Below are positions 44,498 to 52,919 of a stretch of DNA of 64,000 bases, piece by piece (the stretch's first letter is position 1; each line of letters begins with the position of its first letter). Where the stretch lies: the NCBI GenBank assembly GCA_964426675.1, contig CAYRRM010000002.1, positions 148,889-212,888 on the forward strand, written 5' to 3'. The position numbers and the translations under genes are program-made. The notes beneath the pieces were generated by a model. It ran no database searches and was not told the origin of the DNA. It worked only from the letters and a program-made list of their open reading frames with translations. Source of the stretch: DYMC01 sp035406705. GTDB taxonomy: Bacteria > Verrucomicrobiota > Lentisphaeria > Victivallales > GWF2-50-93.

Positions 44498-47005
44498 ATG
44501 AAGTCCGCTCATAGTTATTATATTCTTTCTCGTATTCTCTTTCAATACCTGCCGCAAGACTTCCTGAAATTGGAATATCAGGAACAAGCAGTATTGAACG
44601 CAAAAAAAATTCTTGAAGAATACGGGGGTGTTTTTATTTCTGACGTTGTGGGTTTGGGAAAGACCTACATCTCGGCTATGCTTGCTGGTCAGATTGATGG
44701 CAGAACGCTGGTCATTGCCCCGCCGGTTTTGCTCGACAAAAGCAATCCGGGTTCATGGCTAAATGTTTTTTCTGATTTTAGAATTCCGGCCGACTTTGAG
44801 TCCATTGGAAAATTAGACGAAATACTAAGAAATGGAACAGAAAAATATAAAAACATCATCATCGACGAAGCTCATCGCTTTCGCACAGAAAGCAATTTAA
44901 CCTATGAGCAATTAGCCGAAATATGCCGTGGTAAAAGGGTAATTCTGGTTACCGCCACCCCTTACAACAATTCTCCAAAGGATATCTTGAACCAGATTAA
45001 GCTCTTCCAGAAAGCGAGACGAAGCACCATTCCCAACCTCCCAGATCTGGAAGGTTTTTTTAACGGATTGGATAAAAAACTTAAAAAGCAAGATAAGAAA
45101 AAGAATTATGATGAACACATAAGAATCGTTCGAGAGAATGCTAAAGAAATCCGCGAAAAGGTGCTCAAATATTTGATGGTACGCCGCACCAGAACAGAAA
45201 TTTCAAAATACTTTGCCCACGACTTAGCCAAACAAAACCTGAAGTTCCCGGAACTGGATGACCCAAAGCCGCTTTACTACCAGCTTAACGAAGAGGAAGA
45301 CAATATTTTTAACGATACAGTTAAACTGATTTCTCAGAAATTCACATATGCGCGCTACACTCCGCTACTATCTAAATACCACAAAGGAACAATCAACAGC
45401 CTTGAAGAACAGTCCCAGAAAAACATGGGCAGTTTTATGAAAATTCTTCTTGTGAAACGGCTTGAAAGCAGCTTTTATGCGTTTAAAAAATCTATTGAAC
45501 GATTTATCTCATCTTACGAAAATTTTATCAAAGCATACAATGAAGGCAGTGTCTACATAAGCAAAAAATATACTAACAAAATCTTTGAATATCTGGAAAA
45601 TGATGATGATGAAGCCATCCAGCATCTGATAGACGAAGGCAAAGCAGAGCGATACGACAGCAAAGATTTTACAGATGAGTTTGAAAAAGACCTGAAAAAA
45701 GATCTCGAAATATTGAAAAAAATAAAATCAAACTGGGAAGAAATTGAAAGGGATCCCAAATTACTCACATTCCTCGATGAACTTAAAACAAACCAGATAC
45801 TTCAGAACAAGCTTATTGTTTTTACCGAATCCAAAGAAACAGCCGAATATCTTTTAAAGAATATAGATAAAAAGTTTGGCAATATCGCACTTTGTTTTAC
45901 CGGTGGATCAGGAGAAGACACACGCGATAAGGTAATTGAGAACTTTGATGCAAGAGTAAAAAATCCCAAAGATGATTATCGCATCCTTATTTCTACCGAA
46001 GTACTGTCAGAGGGCGTCAACCTCCATCGCTCCAATGTGGTTATTAACTATGATATTCCGTGGAATCCAACCCGAATGATGCAAAGGGTTGGCCGTATTA
46101 ATCGTGTGGATACACAGTTTGACAAAATTTACACCTTCAATTTTTTTCCAACCAGGCAATCAAACGATGAAATAAAACTAAAAGAAATTGCCGAGGCAAA
46201 AATACATGCATTCTTAACTCTCCTTGGAGGCGATTCTGCATTACTCACCGATGGTGAACCCGTAGGCTCGCACGAACTCTTTAAGCGATTAATTTCTAAA
46301 AAGACACTTTCAGGAGAAGATGAAGCCGAAGAAAGCGAACTGAAATACCTGCACGTTATTAAAAATATTCGCGATAAAAATTCTGAACTTTTCGAAAAAA
46401 TCAAGCGATTACCAAAAAAAGCGCGTACAGCAAAAACAAACATTGAGCATCAAGGCTCACTGGTTACCTATTTCAGGTGTGGCAAAATTCAAAAATTCTT
46501 TATGGCTGATGAAAACAGTCCTTCTCAGGAACTCGATTTTATGACTGCTGCAGCTATACTCGAAAGTTCCACTGAAGAGAAAAGACAAAAACTACCTGAA
46601 AACTTCTTTGCCCTCCTCGAGAAAAATAAAGAAGCTTTCAATTTTGCCACAACCGAAGAAATGGCTGAACACCATAAAAAAGGCGGCAAAGACAACGAAA
46701 AGCATATGCTTAAAATTCTCAAGGCTACGATGAAAAATACACAGCGATTTACAGAAGAGCAGGAACAATATCTAAAAAGGGTAATTGTTCAATTGGAAGA
46801 AGGGGGATTACCCAAACAAACCGTCAAAAAAACACTGAAAGCACTGGAAAATCTTGGACAGGATTTACTAGACCCCTTAAAGGTAGTTGCTACGCTGCAA
46901 AATCAGATATCCGCGCGATTTTTACAAGAACATTATGCAGAACAAAATCCCCATATATCTGGCAAACGGGAAATCATTTTATCAATGTATTTAAAGGGAG
47001 AATAA
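44498..47005 (+). CDS. SNF2/DEAD-type helicase of a restriction-like system, N-terminus short
   Basis: An 835-residue superfamily 2 ATPase. Walker A is ISDVVGLGKTYISA (GLGKT at 52-56), motif II is IIIDEAHRF (123-131), motif III VTATPYNNSPKD, and the C-terminal lobe has IVFTESKETAEYLL, ISTEVLSEGVNLH and MMQRVGRINRVDTQ. Long coiled segments fill 180-420. Relatives that I recall pairing with Eco57I-type methyltransferases often carry an extra N-terminal domain, commonly phospholipase D-like; here the helicase core starts almost at once. It ends 3 bp before the methyltransferase. Less AT-rich than its neighbours, and free of the TGCGA palindrome. Confidence 0.85.
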   Translation: MKSAHSYYILSRILFQYLPQDFLKLEYQEQAVLNAKKILEEYGGVFISDVVGLGKTYISAMLAGQIDGRTLVIAPPVLLDKSNPGSWLNVFSDFRIPADFESIGKLDEILRNGTEKYKNIIIDEAHRFRTESNLTYEQLAEICRGKRVILVTATPYNNSPKDILNQIKLFQKARRSTIPNLPDLEGFFNGLDKKLKKQDKKKNYDEHIRIVRENAKEIREKVLKYLMVRRTRTEISKYFAHDLAKQNLKFPELDDPKPLYYQLNEEEDNIFNDTVKLISQKFTYARYTPLLSKYHKGTINSLEEQSQKNMGSFMKILLVKRLESSFYAFKKSIERFISSYENFIKAYNEGSVYISKKYTNKIFEYLENDDDEAIQHLIDEGKAERYDSKDFTDEFEKDLKKDLEILKKIKSNWEEIERDPKLLTFLDELKTNQILQNKLIVFTESKETAEYLLKNIDKKFGNIALCFTGGSGEDTRDKVIENFDARVKNPKDDYRILISTEVLSEGVNLHRSNVVINYDIPWNPTRMMQRVGRINRVDTQFDKIYTFNFFPTRQSNDEIKLKEIAEAKIHAFLTLLGGDSALLTDGEPVGSHELFKRLISKKTLSGEDEAEESELKYLHVIKNIRDKNSELFEKIKRLPKKARTAKTNIEHQGSLVTYFRCGKIQKFFMADENSPSQELDFMTAAAILESSTEEKRQKLPENFFALLEKNKEAFNFATTEEMAEHHKKGGKDNEKHMLKILKATMKNTQRFTEEQEQYLKRVIVQLEEGGLPKQTVKKTLKALENLGQDLLDPLKVVATLQNQISARFLQEHYAEQNPHISGKREIILSMYLKGE

Positions 47006-47008
47006 ACA

Positions 47009-50000
47009 ATGGATGAATGGCAGGCAAAAAATATTATTAAGAACACCTTTGAAAATTCTTTTGACAAGGATAATTTCATTATTTTTCTTAAAAATTTTCT
47101 GAAAACCTTTGAAGAAAAAAAATTTGTGCATAGAGGTAATTTAATTCCTGATGCCTTTGAAAAATACATAAGTTCGTTAGAAAGGATTGGTAAATATACC
47201 TGCGATGACAAAGAAATCGATTTACTGATTGTCCAGCTCAAAAGAGAGACCTCCCTTGAGCGTGCCAGAACCATGCAGCGCAACTTTATTGCATGGTATT
47301 TAAACGGCAGCCGTGGTGGTAAACAGAAAGATGCTGCACTTGTTGCCTTTGTATCACCTGACAGTGAAGATTGGCGTTTCTCACTTGTCAAGATGGATTA
47401 CCGGTTTGAAGTGGTAAGTAGTAGCACAGCCATTCCTGCCTGTAACAGTAACACAGACATTCCTGTCTGTGCCTCTGCCAGTGGACGTAACACAGGCATT
47501 CCTGCCGGTGACCCTGCCGGTAGACGTAACACAGACATTTCTGTCTGTGAAAAAATAAAAACTAAAGTAAAAGAAGAATCAACCCCTGCTCGCCGATGGT
47601 CGTTTCTGGTGGGCAGAAATGAATCCAGTCACACCGCCCAGAGCAGATTTATTCCATTGCTTATGGATGATGCGCACAATCCCAACCTTGCGGATCTGGA
47701 AGAGGCATTTAACATAGAAACTGTTACCAAAGAATTTTTTCTTAAATACAGAGAATTGTTTATCCGTACCAAAGAGGCGCTGGATGAAGTGGTGGCGCGT
47801 GATGCCAAAGTCAAAGCCGATTTTGATGCAAAAGGGATAGATACGGTCAACTTTGCCAAAAAGCTGCTCGGACAGATAGTTTTTCTTTACTTTCTGCAAA
47901 AAAAAGGTTGGTTTGGGGTTGACAGGGATGCCGACTGGGGCACCGGACCGAAGGATTTTTTACGGCGACTATTCAACAGGAAATATGGTCAATACAATAA
48001 TTTTTTCAACGATATTCTGGAACCCCTTTTTTATGAAGCCCTGCGGGTTGATCGCAGCCACGACGACCACTACTACAGCCGTTTTAACTGCAAGATCCCG
48101 TTCCTCAATGGTGGTTTGTTCGACCCCATCGGTAATTACGACTGGGTGCATACCGATATTACTTTGCCAAATGAGCTTTTTTCTAATAATATAAAAACCA
48201 AAGAAGGCGATATTGGCAACGGCATCTTAGATATATTTGATCGCTATAATTTTACAGTTAAGGAAGATGAGCCTATGGAAAAAGAAGTAGCCATCGATCC
48301 GGAACTTCTGGGAAAAGTATACGAGAAATTTAATGCCATCACCCACGACAATTTTGAAGAATACAAAAAAGCACTTAACAGCGGAAATAGTAATGAAGAA
48401 AACAAATTCAACAAGAAATTTGGTGTTTACTACACCCCGCGCGAAATCGTGCATTACATGTGCAAGCAGAGCCTCATCAATTATCTCTATACTTGTACCG
48501 AACAAGCCGGACTAACGGAATCTATCAAAAAACAGGATATTGAATACCTGATAGAAGTAGGAGAGATGGTAGCAGAACACGAGGCAACTGCACTTCGCAA
48601 ACAGAAAAATATTGAAAGCGGTAACCAGAAATCAACTGAATATATCAGCCGTCTGGCCGCCAGTATAAGGCACAATGCTTCTACCATTGACAAATGGCTT
48701 GCTGATATCAGGGTATGCGATCCGGCTGTTGGAAGCGGTGCATTTCCAGTGGGTATGATGCACGAGATAGTCAAAACAAGAAATCTGCTTTCAATACATG
48801 TAACACAGACAGGAGTAGCACAGACATTCTTGTCTGTGAACGTAGACGTAACACAGGCATTCCTGCCTGTGGATAACAAAACACAAACAGGAATATCTGA
48901 ACAATCAGATGCTCAGACTCAGACTCAGACAGAAATGTCTGAGCTACATTCGAAAACTCAGACAAGAATGTCTGAGCTACAAAACATCCACATCACACAT
49001 CGTAACTTGCCTCATTGGACAAAGCAGGGTGCAATCTACTGGGTTACTTTCAGACTTGCCGATTCTTTGCCAAAAGAAAAGCTTGAAATCTTCAAAAATG
49101 ATCGTGAAATCTGGCTTAGTGAGCATCCTCAGCCCTGGAATAGTGAAGACTGGAATGAATATAATCAGAGATTCGACAAACGTTTTCACGATTGGTTGGA
49201 TGCTGGTCATGGTGATTGTATTTTAGGAAGACCTGAAATTCGGGAAAAAGTAAAAGAATGCTTATTAAAGTATGATGGTCAAAGTCTAAAAATTCATTCT
49301 GCAGTTATCATGCCTAACCATGTGCATCTATTAATTGAACCTTTGGGAAAAAATTTACTCCCGGATTTATTAAAGGGTATAAAGGGTGCAAGTGCACGAG
49401 CAATAAATCAACTATTGGGAAAAACCGGCAACAAAGTGTGGATGGAAGAATCTTATGACCATATTGTAAGAAGCGAGAAGGAATATCATCATTTTATTAA
49501 GTACATTTCAGAAAATCCGATTAAAGCTAATTTGCCTGAGGATAAATATTGGCTGTATGTAGCACAGACATTCTTATCTGTGAACGTAACACAGGCAGGA
49601 GTAGCACAGGCATTCCTGCCTGTGGACGTAGACGTAACACAGGCATTCTTGCCTGTGGATAATAAAACACAAACAGGAATATCTGAACAATCAGATACTC
49701 AGACTCAGACAGGAATGTCTGAACTACAATATGGATTTAAACGTCATTGTATTGAGCATTCGCTTTACGGCGTTGACATTGACCCGGGAGCCGTGGAGAT
49801 TGCCAAGCTAAGGCTATGGCTATCGCTGGTAGTAGATGAGGATGATATTAAAAATATCAAACCCCTGCCAAACCTCGATTATAAGATTGTCTGCGGAAAT
49901 TCGCTTTTGGATGTAGAAAATGATTTGTTTAACGACCACTTGTTCGCCGAATTGGAAAAACTTAAACCTCTGCACTTTAATGAAACAAATCCTTCAATAA

Positions 50001-51325
50001 AACAAGAACTAAAAAAGAAAATAGACAATCTGATTTTCCAGATTACCAACGGCCACAGCGAATTCGACTTTGAGGTGTATTTCTCGGAAGTCTTTCACCA
50101 GAAAGATGGTTTTGATATTGTAATCGGCAACCCGCCGTATATTCAGCTGCAAAAAGCCATTGACAGAAAGAATAAGGTAGCAGACCTTTATAAAAATCAA
50201 AACTATAAAACCTTTGAACGCACAGGCGATATCTATTGCCTGTTTTATGAAAAGGGGTTAAGTATTTTAAAGAACAACGGTATTCTCACATTCATTACTT
50301 CAAACAAATGGATGCGTGCCGGCTATGGCGAAAAGCTGCGCGAGTTTTTTAGCAATCAAAATCCAATGGTGCTGGTTGATCTGGGACCCAATGTATTTGA
50401 AAGCGCCACGGTAGATACCAATATTCTAATCATTCAAAAAGCTGCCAATAAAAATAACCTATTAGCCACTACTATAAACGAAAACAAAAAAGACAACCTG
50501 GATATCAGCCAGTATGTGCAAAAAAATTCAGTAACCCTAACCAGACTCACCAAAGACGCCTGGTTTATTGGCAGCGATGCCGAGCAGCGGCTTAAAGAAA
50601 AAATAGAACGCATGGGCAAGCCACTTAAAGATTGGGATGTGAAGATTTATAGAGGAGTATTAACCGGCCTGAACGAAGCCTTTATCATCAGCACCGAAAA
50701 GCGCAACGAGATACTGGCAAACTGCCGCGATGAAGACGAGCGCCGGCGCACCGAAGCCATCATCAAACCCATCCTGCGCGGCCGCGACATAAAACGATAC
50801 TACTACGAATGGGCAGGATTGTGGGTGATAGGAACATTTCCGGCATTGCGATTGAACATCGAAGATTATCCTGCAATTAAAAAGTACTTTTTAGACCATT
50901 TCGACATTCGTCAATTGGAGCAGTCGGGAAAAAAATATCCTGAACTGGGATTTGATGCCCGCAAAAAAACAGGTAATAAATGGTTTGAGACCCAGGACCA
51001 GATTGCCTACTACCCCGAATTTGAGAAGGAGAAGGTGGTGTGGCAAAGAATAACACAGGAACCTACTTTCTGTTTAGTTGATAAAAATACTTTTGTTTTA
51101 GACAGTATGGCATTTTTTGTTTCGGATAGGAATTTAAAATATCAAATGGCTGTGTTGAACTCAAAAGTAATCTATTTCTATGTCAATAAAATTGTTCATC
51201 AATATGGGTTTACGGGATTTAGATTATCAAATCAATATGTTGAAATTATGCCCATTCCCCCCATCACTCCTGCCAACGAGCCCATCGTGCGGCAAATAGA
51301 GGAATTGGTAAAATTCTGGTGGTGA
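47009..51325 (+). CDS. Eco57I-type adenine-specific DNA methyltransferase with in-frame RAYT transposase insert; C-terminus frameshifted
   Basis: A 1438-codon frame. Residues 1-130 carry IDLLIVQLKRETSLERARTM, which recalls N-termini of combined restriction-modification proteins. Motif I is CDPAVGSGAFPVGMM (571 on) and the catalytic IVIGNPPYIQLQ has NPPY at 1041-1044. KGREWLS-like target-recognition text follows to about 1430. Two foreign blocks sit inside without breaking the frame: a REP cluster (codons about 138-180) and a RAYT transposase with REP flanks (about 598-907). Without them the protein would be near 1,090 residues. The stop at 51323 comes from one missing A; the normal tail continues in another frame to 51444. 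Partner of the helicase; presumably anti-phage restriction. Confidence 0.85.
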   Translation: MDEWQAKNIIKNTFENSFDKDNFIIFLKNFLKTFEEKKFVHRGNLIPDAFEKYISSLERIGKYTCDDKEIDLLIVQLKRETSLERARTMQRNFIAWYLNGSRGGKQKDAALVAFVSPDSEDWRFSLVKMDYRFEVVSSSTAIPACNSNTDIPVCASASGRNTGIPAGDPAGRRNTDISVCEKIKTKVKEESTPARRWSFLVGRNESSHTAQSRFIPLLMDDAHNPNLADLEEAFNIETVTKEFFLKYRELFIRTKEALDEVVARDAKVKADFDAKGIDTVNFAKKLLGQIVFLYFLQKKGWFGVDRDADWGTGPKDFLRRLFNRKYGQYNNFFNDILEPLFYEALRVDRSHDDHYYSRFNCKIPFLNGGLFDPIGNYDWVHTDITLPNELFSNNIKTKEGDIGNGILDIFDRYNFTVKEDEPMEKEVAIDPELLGKVYEKFNAITHDNFEEYKKALNSGNSNEENKFNKKFGVYYTPREIVHYMCKQSLINYLYTCTEQAGLTESIKKQDIEYLIEVGEMVAEHEATALRKQKNIESGNQKSTEYISRLAASIRHNASTIDKWLADIRVCDPAVGSGAFPVGMMHEIVKTRNLLSIHVTQTGVAQTFLSVNVDVTQAFLPVDNKTQTGISEQSDAQTQTQTEMSELHSKTQTRMSELQNIHITHRNLPHWTKQGAIYWVTFRLADSLPKEKLEIFKNDREIWLSEHPQPWNSEDWNEYNQRFDKRFHDWLDAGHGDCILGRPEIREKVKECLLKYDGQSLKIHSAVIMPNHVHLLIEPLGKNLLPDLLKGIKGASARAINQLLGKTGNKVWMEESYDHIVRSEKEYHHFIKYISENPIKANLPEDKYWLYVAQTFLSVNVTQAGVAQAFLPVDVDVTQAFLPVDNKTQTGISEQSDTQTQTGMSELQYGFKRHCIEHSLYGVDIDPGAVEIAKLRLWLSLVVDEDDIKNIKPLPNLDYKIVCGNSLLDVENDLFNDHLFAELEKLKPLHFNETNPSIKQELKKKIDNLIFQITNGHSEFDFEVYFSEVFHQKDGFDIVIGNPPYIQLQKAIDRKNKVADLYKNQNYKTFERTGDIYCLFYEKGLSILKNNGILTFITSNKWMRAGYGEKLREFFSNQNPMVLVDLGPNVFESATVDTNILIIQKAANKNNLLATTINENKKDNLDISQYVQKNSVTLTRLTKDAWFIGSDAEQRLKEKIERMGKPLKDWDVKIYRGVLTGLNEAFIISTEKRNEILANCRDEDERRRTEAIIKPILRGRDIKRYYYEWAGLWVIGTFPALRLNIEDYPAIKKYFLDHFDIRQLEQSGKKYPELGFDARKKTGNKWFETQDQIAYYPEFEKEKVVWQRITQEPTFCLVDKNTFVLDSMAFFVSDRNLKYQMAVLNSKVIYFYVNKIVHQYGFTGFRLSNQYVEIMPIPPITPANEPIVRQIEELVKFWW
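47421..47549 (+). repeat. REP-like hairpin cluster 1 inside the methyltransferase gene
   Basis: Four units of about 24 bp start at 47421, 47448, 47487 and 47526. Each begins GTAGC or GTAAC and then forms a hairpin such as ACACAGACATTCCTGTCTGT. The 5' GTAG-type head followed by a hairpin is the classical REP layout. The cluster is translated as repeats of NTDIPVC, NTGIPAG and NTDISVC without a stop. It is inserted just after DYRFEVV and before the conserved TPARRWSFLVG. Confidence 0.8.
48800..48980 (+). repeat. REP-like hairpin cluster 2, left flank of the RAYT insert
   Basis: Units on the + strand (GTAGCACAGACATTCTTGTC and on) are followed by units on the opposite strand ending in GAGCTAC, the reverse complement of GTAGCTC. 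The opposed arrangement is like a BIME. Translated as VAQTFLSVN, VTQAFLPVDN and TQTRMSELQ. About 85 bp starting at 48841 recur almost exactly at 49627. Confidence 0.8.
48968..49558 (+). mobile_element. RAYT: REP-associated tyrosine transposase (IS200-like TnpA) embedded in frame
   Basis: Codons 654-850 of the methyltransferase frame are a nearly complete RAYT. It starts with an in-frame ATG, then QGAIYWVTFRLADSLP, the HUH motif PNHVHLLIEPL (His771 and His773), and SYDHIVRSEKEYHHFIKYIS with a candidate catalytic Tyr816, then NPIKANLPED. It has no stop of its own and reads out into REP peptide repeats and back into the methyltransferase. RAYTs nick and move single-stranded REP hairpins, and the clusters at both ends are its probable substrates. 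Whether it is made separately from the internal ATG or only as a fusion cannot be told. Confidence 0.9.
49559..49727 (+). repeat. REP-like hairpin cluster 3, right flank of the RAYT insert
   Basis: Same units as cluster 2: + strand hairpins from 49559 (GTAGCACAGACATTCTTATC) and a reverse unit ending GAACTAC at 49727. The stretch from 49627 repeats that from 48841 nearly exactly for about 85 bp, in direct orientation and 786 bp apart. That distance is 262 codons, so recombination between the copies would remove the RAYT and leave the frame intact. Confidence 0.8.
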
Positions 51326-51444
51326 AAAAAGAAAATAAAAATGCAGATACTATCGAGTGGGAGAGGGAGATAGATAAATTGGTATATTCGCTGTATGAAT
51401 TAGATAAGGAAGAGATAAAGATAATAGATGAAAATATTAAATAA
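51310..51444 (+). pseudogene. Frameshifted C-terminal tail of the methyltransferase
   Basis: After QIEELV the main frame runs into FWW and a stop. The next frame reads KILVVKKENKNADT followed by EREIDKLVYSLYELDKEEI and ends at TAA 51442-51444, the usual tail of Eco57I-type enzymes. The run at 51310-51313 has four A; five would rejoin the frames. This is either a true loss-of-function slip or a sequencing error in a homopolymer. Confidence 0.75.
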
Positions 51445-51465
51445 AGGTTAAAATAAGGATAAAAT

Positions 51466-52022
51466 ATGATCAAATCAAAAAAACAATGGGGTGGTAACTG
51501 GACAGAAGAAAAATTAAAGGCATTTGAAGATTATATCAAGGCTTATTTGAGAATAATGAACACTCAAAAGAAAAAATATAATGGATGGCCGACTACAATC
51601 TATTTTGATGGATTTGCTGGGAGTGGCTCAAGAGGAAAAGAAGATAGTACAAGTGAAACATCTCAACTAACAATAGATGACCTAAATATAACATTGGAAG
51701 AACAAAATACGTATAGAGGCAGCGCAGAGAGGGTTCTTGAATTACAGGAAAGATTCGACAAATACATTTTCGTTGACAGTGATAAAGACGCAATTAATGG
51801 ACTCCAGGAAAATCTTGAAAATAAAAACCTAATAACCTCTAATTGTGAATTCACTTGTGATAATGTGAATAAAGGTTTGGAAAAATTTTTAAATATCTTT
51901 CTCAAAAACCATTAATATTATTAAACAGGAAATCCGTGCCCATTTATCACTTTGTGTTTGCTTCAAATAATAAAAATGCATTAAAAATAGCAAAATATAT
52001 AATCGAAAAGAAAAGCAAATGA
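51466..52022 (+). pseudogene. Three-Cys-motif partner protein TcmP, internally deleted
   Basis: The first 149 codons (51466-51915) match the N-terminus of TcmP: QWGGNWTEEKLKAFEDYIKA, then TTIYFDGFAGSGSRG and YIFVDSDKDAINGLQENLE, a Rossmann-like methyltransferase fold. The frame stops at 51915. In another frame 51927-52022 reads NRKSVPIYHFVFASNNKNAL and then KIAKYIIEKKSK, the family's C-terminus, ending in TGA that overlaps the next ATG. TcmP is normally about 350-400 residues, so roughly 200 codons are missing from the middle. The usual partner, a Gp37/Gp68 protein, follows intact. Confidence 0.75.
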
Positions 52023-52747
52023 AAACGACAAAAATAGAGTGGACAGAGAAAGTCTGGAATCCAACAATTGGATGTGATAAAATTTCAGCAGGCTGTAAAT
52101 TTTGTTATGCAGAAGCATTTGCAAAAAGACTTCATGCAATAGGTCTCGAAGAATATAAAGATGGATTTAAATTCAAAATTCTACCAAACAGATTAGAGGA
52201 ACCATTGAAGATTAAAAAGCCAACAAAATTTTTTGTTAATTCAATGAGTGATTTATTTCACGAAAAAATGCCATTTGAATATCTTGATATGGTTTTTGAT
52301 ATTGTTAGAAAAACGCCACAACATATTTATCAAATTCTTACAAAACGAGATAAAATAATGTTAAAATATTTTAGTGATAAAACAGTTCCTGATAATGTCT
52401 GGCTTGGTGTTAGTGTAGAGAACGCAAGATTTAAATATAGAATTGATTCCTTACGAAAAGTCAATGCGAAAATCAGATTTATTTCATTTGAGCCTTTGAT
52501 TGGTGAAATTGGCAAAATGAATCTAAATAAAATTCATTGGTCAATAGTTGGCGGTGAATCTGGAATAAAAGCAAGGCCAATCAAAAAAGAATGGGTAGAG
52601 GAAATTTTTGATCAATGCAAACAACAAAATGTTGCTTTCTTTTTTAAACAGTGGGGCACATGGGGCGCAGACGAAGTAAAAAGAAATAAAAAAGCTAATG
52701 GAAGGTTATTTAAAGGAAAAGTTTGGAGCGAATATCCTTGTGTTTAA
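52019..52747 (+). CDS. Phage Gp37/Gp68-type three-Cys-motif protein (DUF5131)
   Basis: A 242-residue protein with KIEWTEKVWNPTIGCDKISA at the start; Cys19, Cys26 and Cys29 (C-X6-C-X2-C, ending CKFCYAE) resemble a radical-SAM cluster site. FFVNSMSDLFHEKMP, YQILTKRDKIM, NVWLGVSVENARFKYRID, RFISFEPLIGEI and SIVGGESGIKARPI are family blocks. These genes occur on phages and in mobile regions next to tcmP; the reaction is unknown. The ATG overlaps the TcmP-tail stop (ATGA). With TcmP broken, the pair is probably inactive unless this half works alone. Confidence 0.88.
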   Translation: MKTTKIEWTEKVWNPTIGCDKISAGCKFCYAEAFAKRLHAIGLEEYKDGFKFKILPNRLEEPLKIKKPTKFFVNSMSDLFHEKMPFEYLDMVFDIVRKTPQHIYQILTKRDKIMLKYFSDKTVPDNVWLGVSVENARFKYRIDSLRKVNAKIRFISFEPLIGEIGKMNLNKIHWSIVGGESGIKARPIKKEWVEEIFDQCKQQNVAFFFKQWGTWGADEVKRNKKANGRLFKGKVWSEYPCV

Positions 52748-52774
52748 TATTTAGAAAAAAGGATATTAGCGAGC

Positions 52775-52849
52775 AGAGAAATAGATGAAATGGTATATAA
52801 GCTCTAAGATTTAACAGAAGAAGAGATAAAGATAAAAATAGAAAAGTGA
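52775..52849 (+). pseudogene. Relic of a second Eco57I-type methyltransferase tail
   Basis: This reads REIDEMVYKL, a stop, then DLTEEEIKIKIEK and TGA. It matches the tail of the methyltransferase at 51.4 kb (REIDKLVYSLYELDKEEIKI) with TAA in place of the Tyr codon. It lies just after the tcmP pair and has no upstream gene body. So the end of another methyltransferase gene was left behind when neighbouring DNA was replaced or deleted. Confidence 0.6.
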
Positions 52850-52869
52850 TATCCTAAATTAAGCGGTTG

Positions 52870-52911
52870 GCCGCATTTACCGTAAATTTTACAGTAAATA
52901 CGGCTCTTTTT
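52870..52911 (+). terminator. Intrinsic terminator between convergent operons
   Basis: An inverted repeat of about 16 paired bases out of 18 on each side runs from GCCGCATTTACCGTAAA to GTAAATACGGC (52870-52904). On the + strand CTTTTT follows directly (52906-52911). It would end the island transcript before the convergent gnd gene, whose stop is at 52920. The hairpin could also act on the minus strand, where mismatches become G-U pairs, but the T-run there is poor. Confidence 0.7.
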
Positions 52912-52919
52912 AGGATAAT

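Noticed and set aside
44367..44603. 78-codon minus-strand frame over the helicase start
   Set aside because: No ribosome site or known family; it overlaps the helicase N-terminus and is probably a chance frame.
47421..49727. Short regularly spaced repeats resembling a CRISPR array
   Set aside because: Units are hairpins of unequal spacing in both orientations, translated in frame and next to a RAYT. They are REP-type, not direct repeats with unique spacers.
44498..52849. Naming the helicase-methyltransferase pair as DISARM or BREX
   Set aside because: The other diagnostic genes of those systems are absent; only a generic restriction-like pair can be supported.
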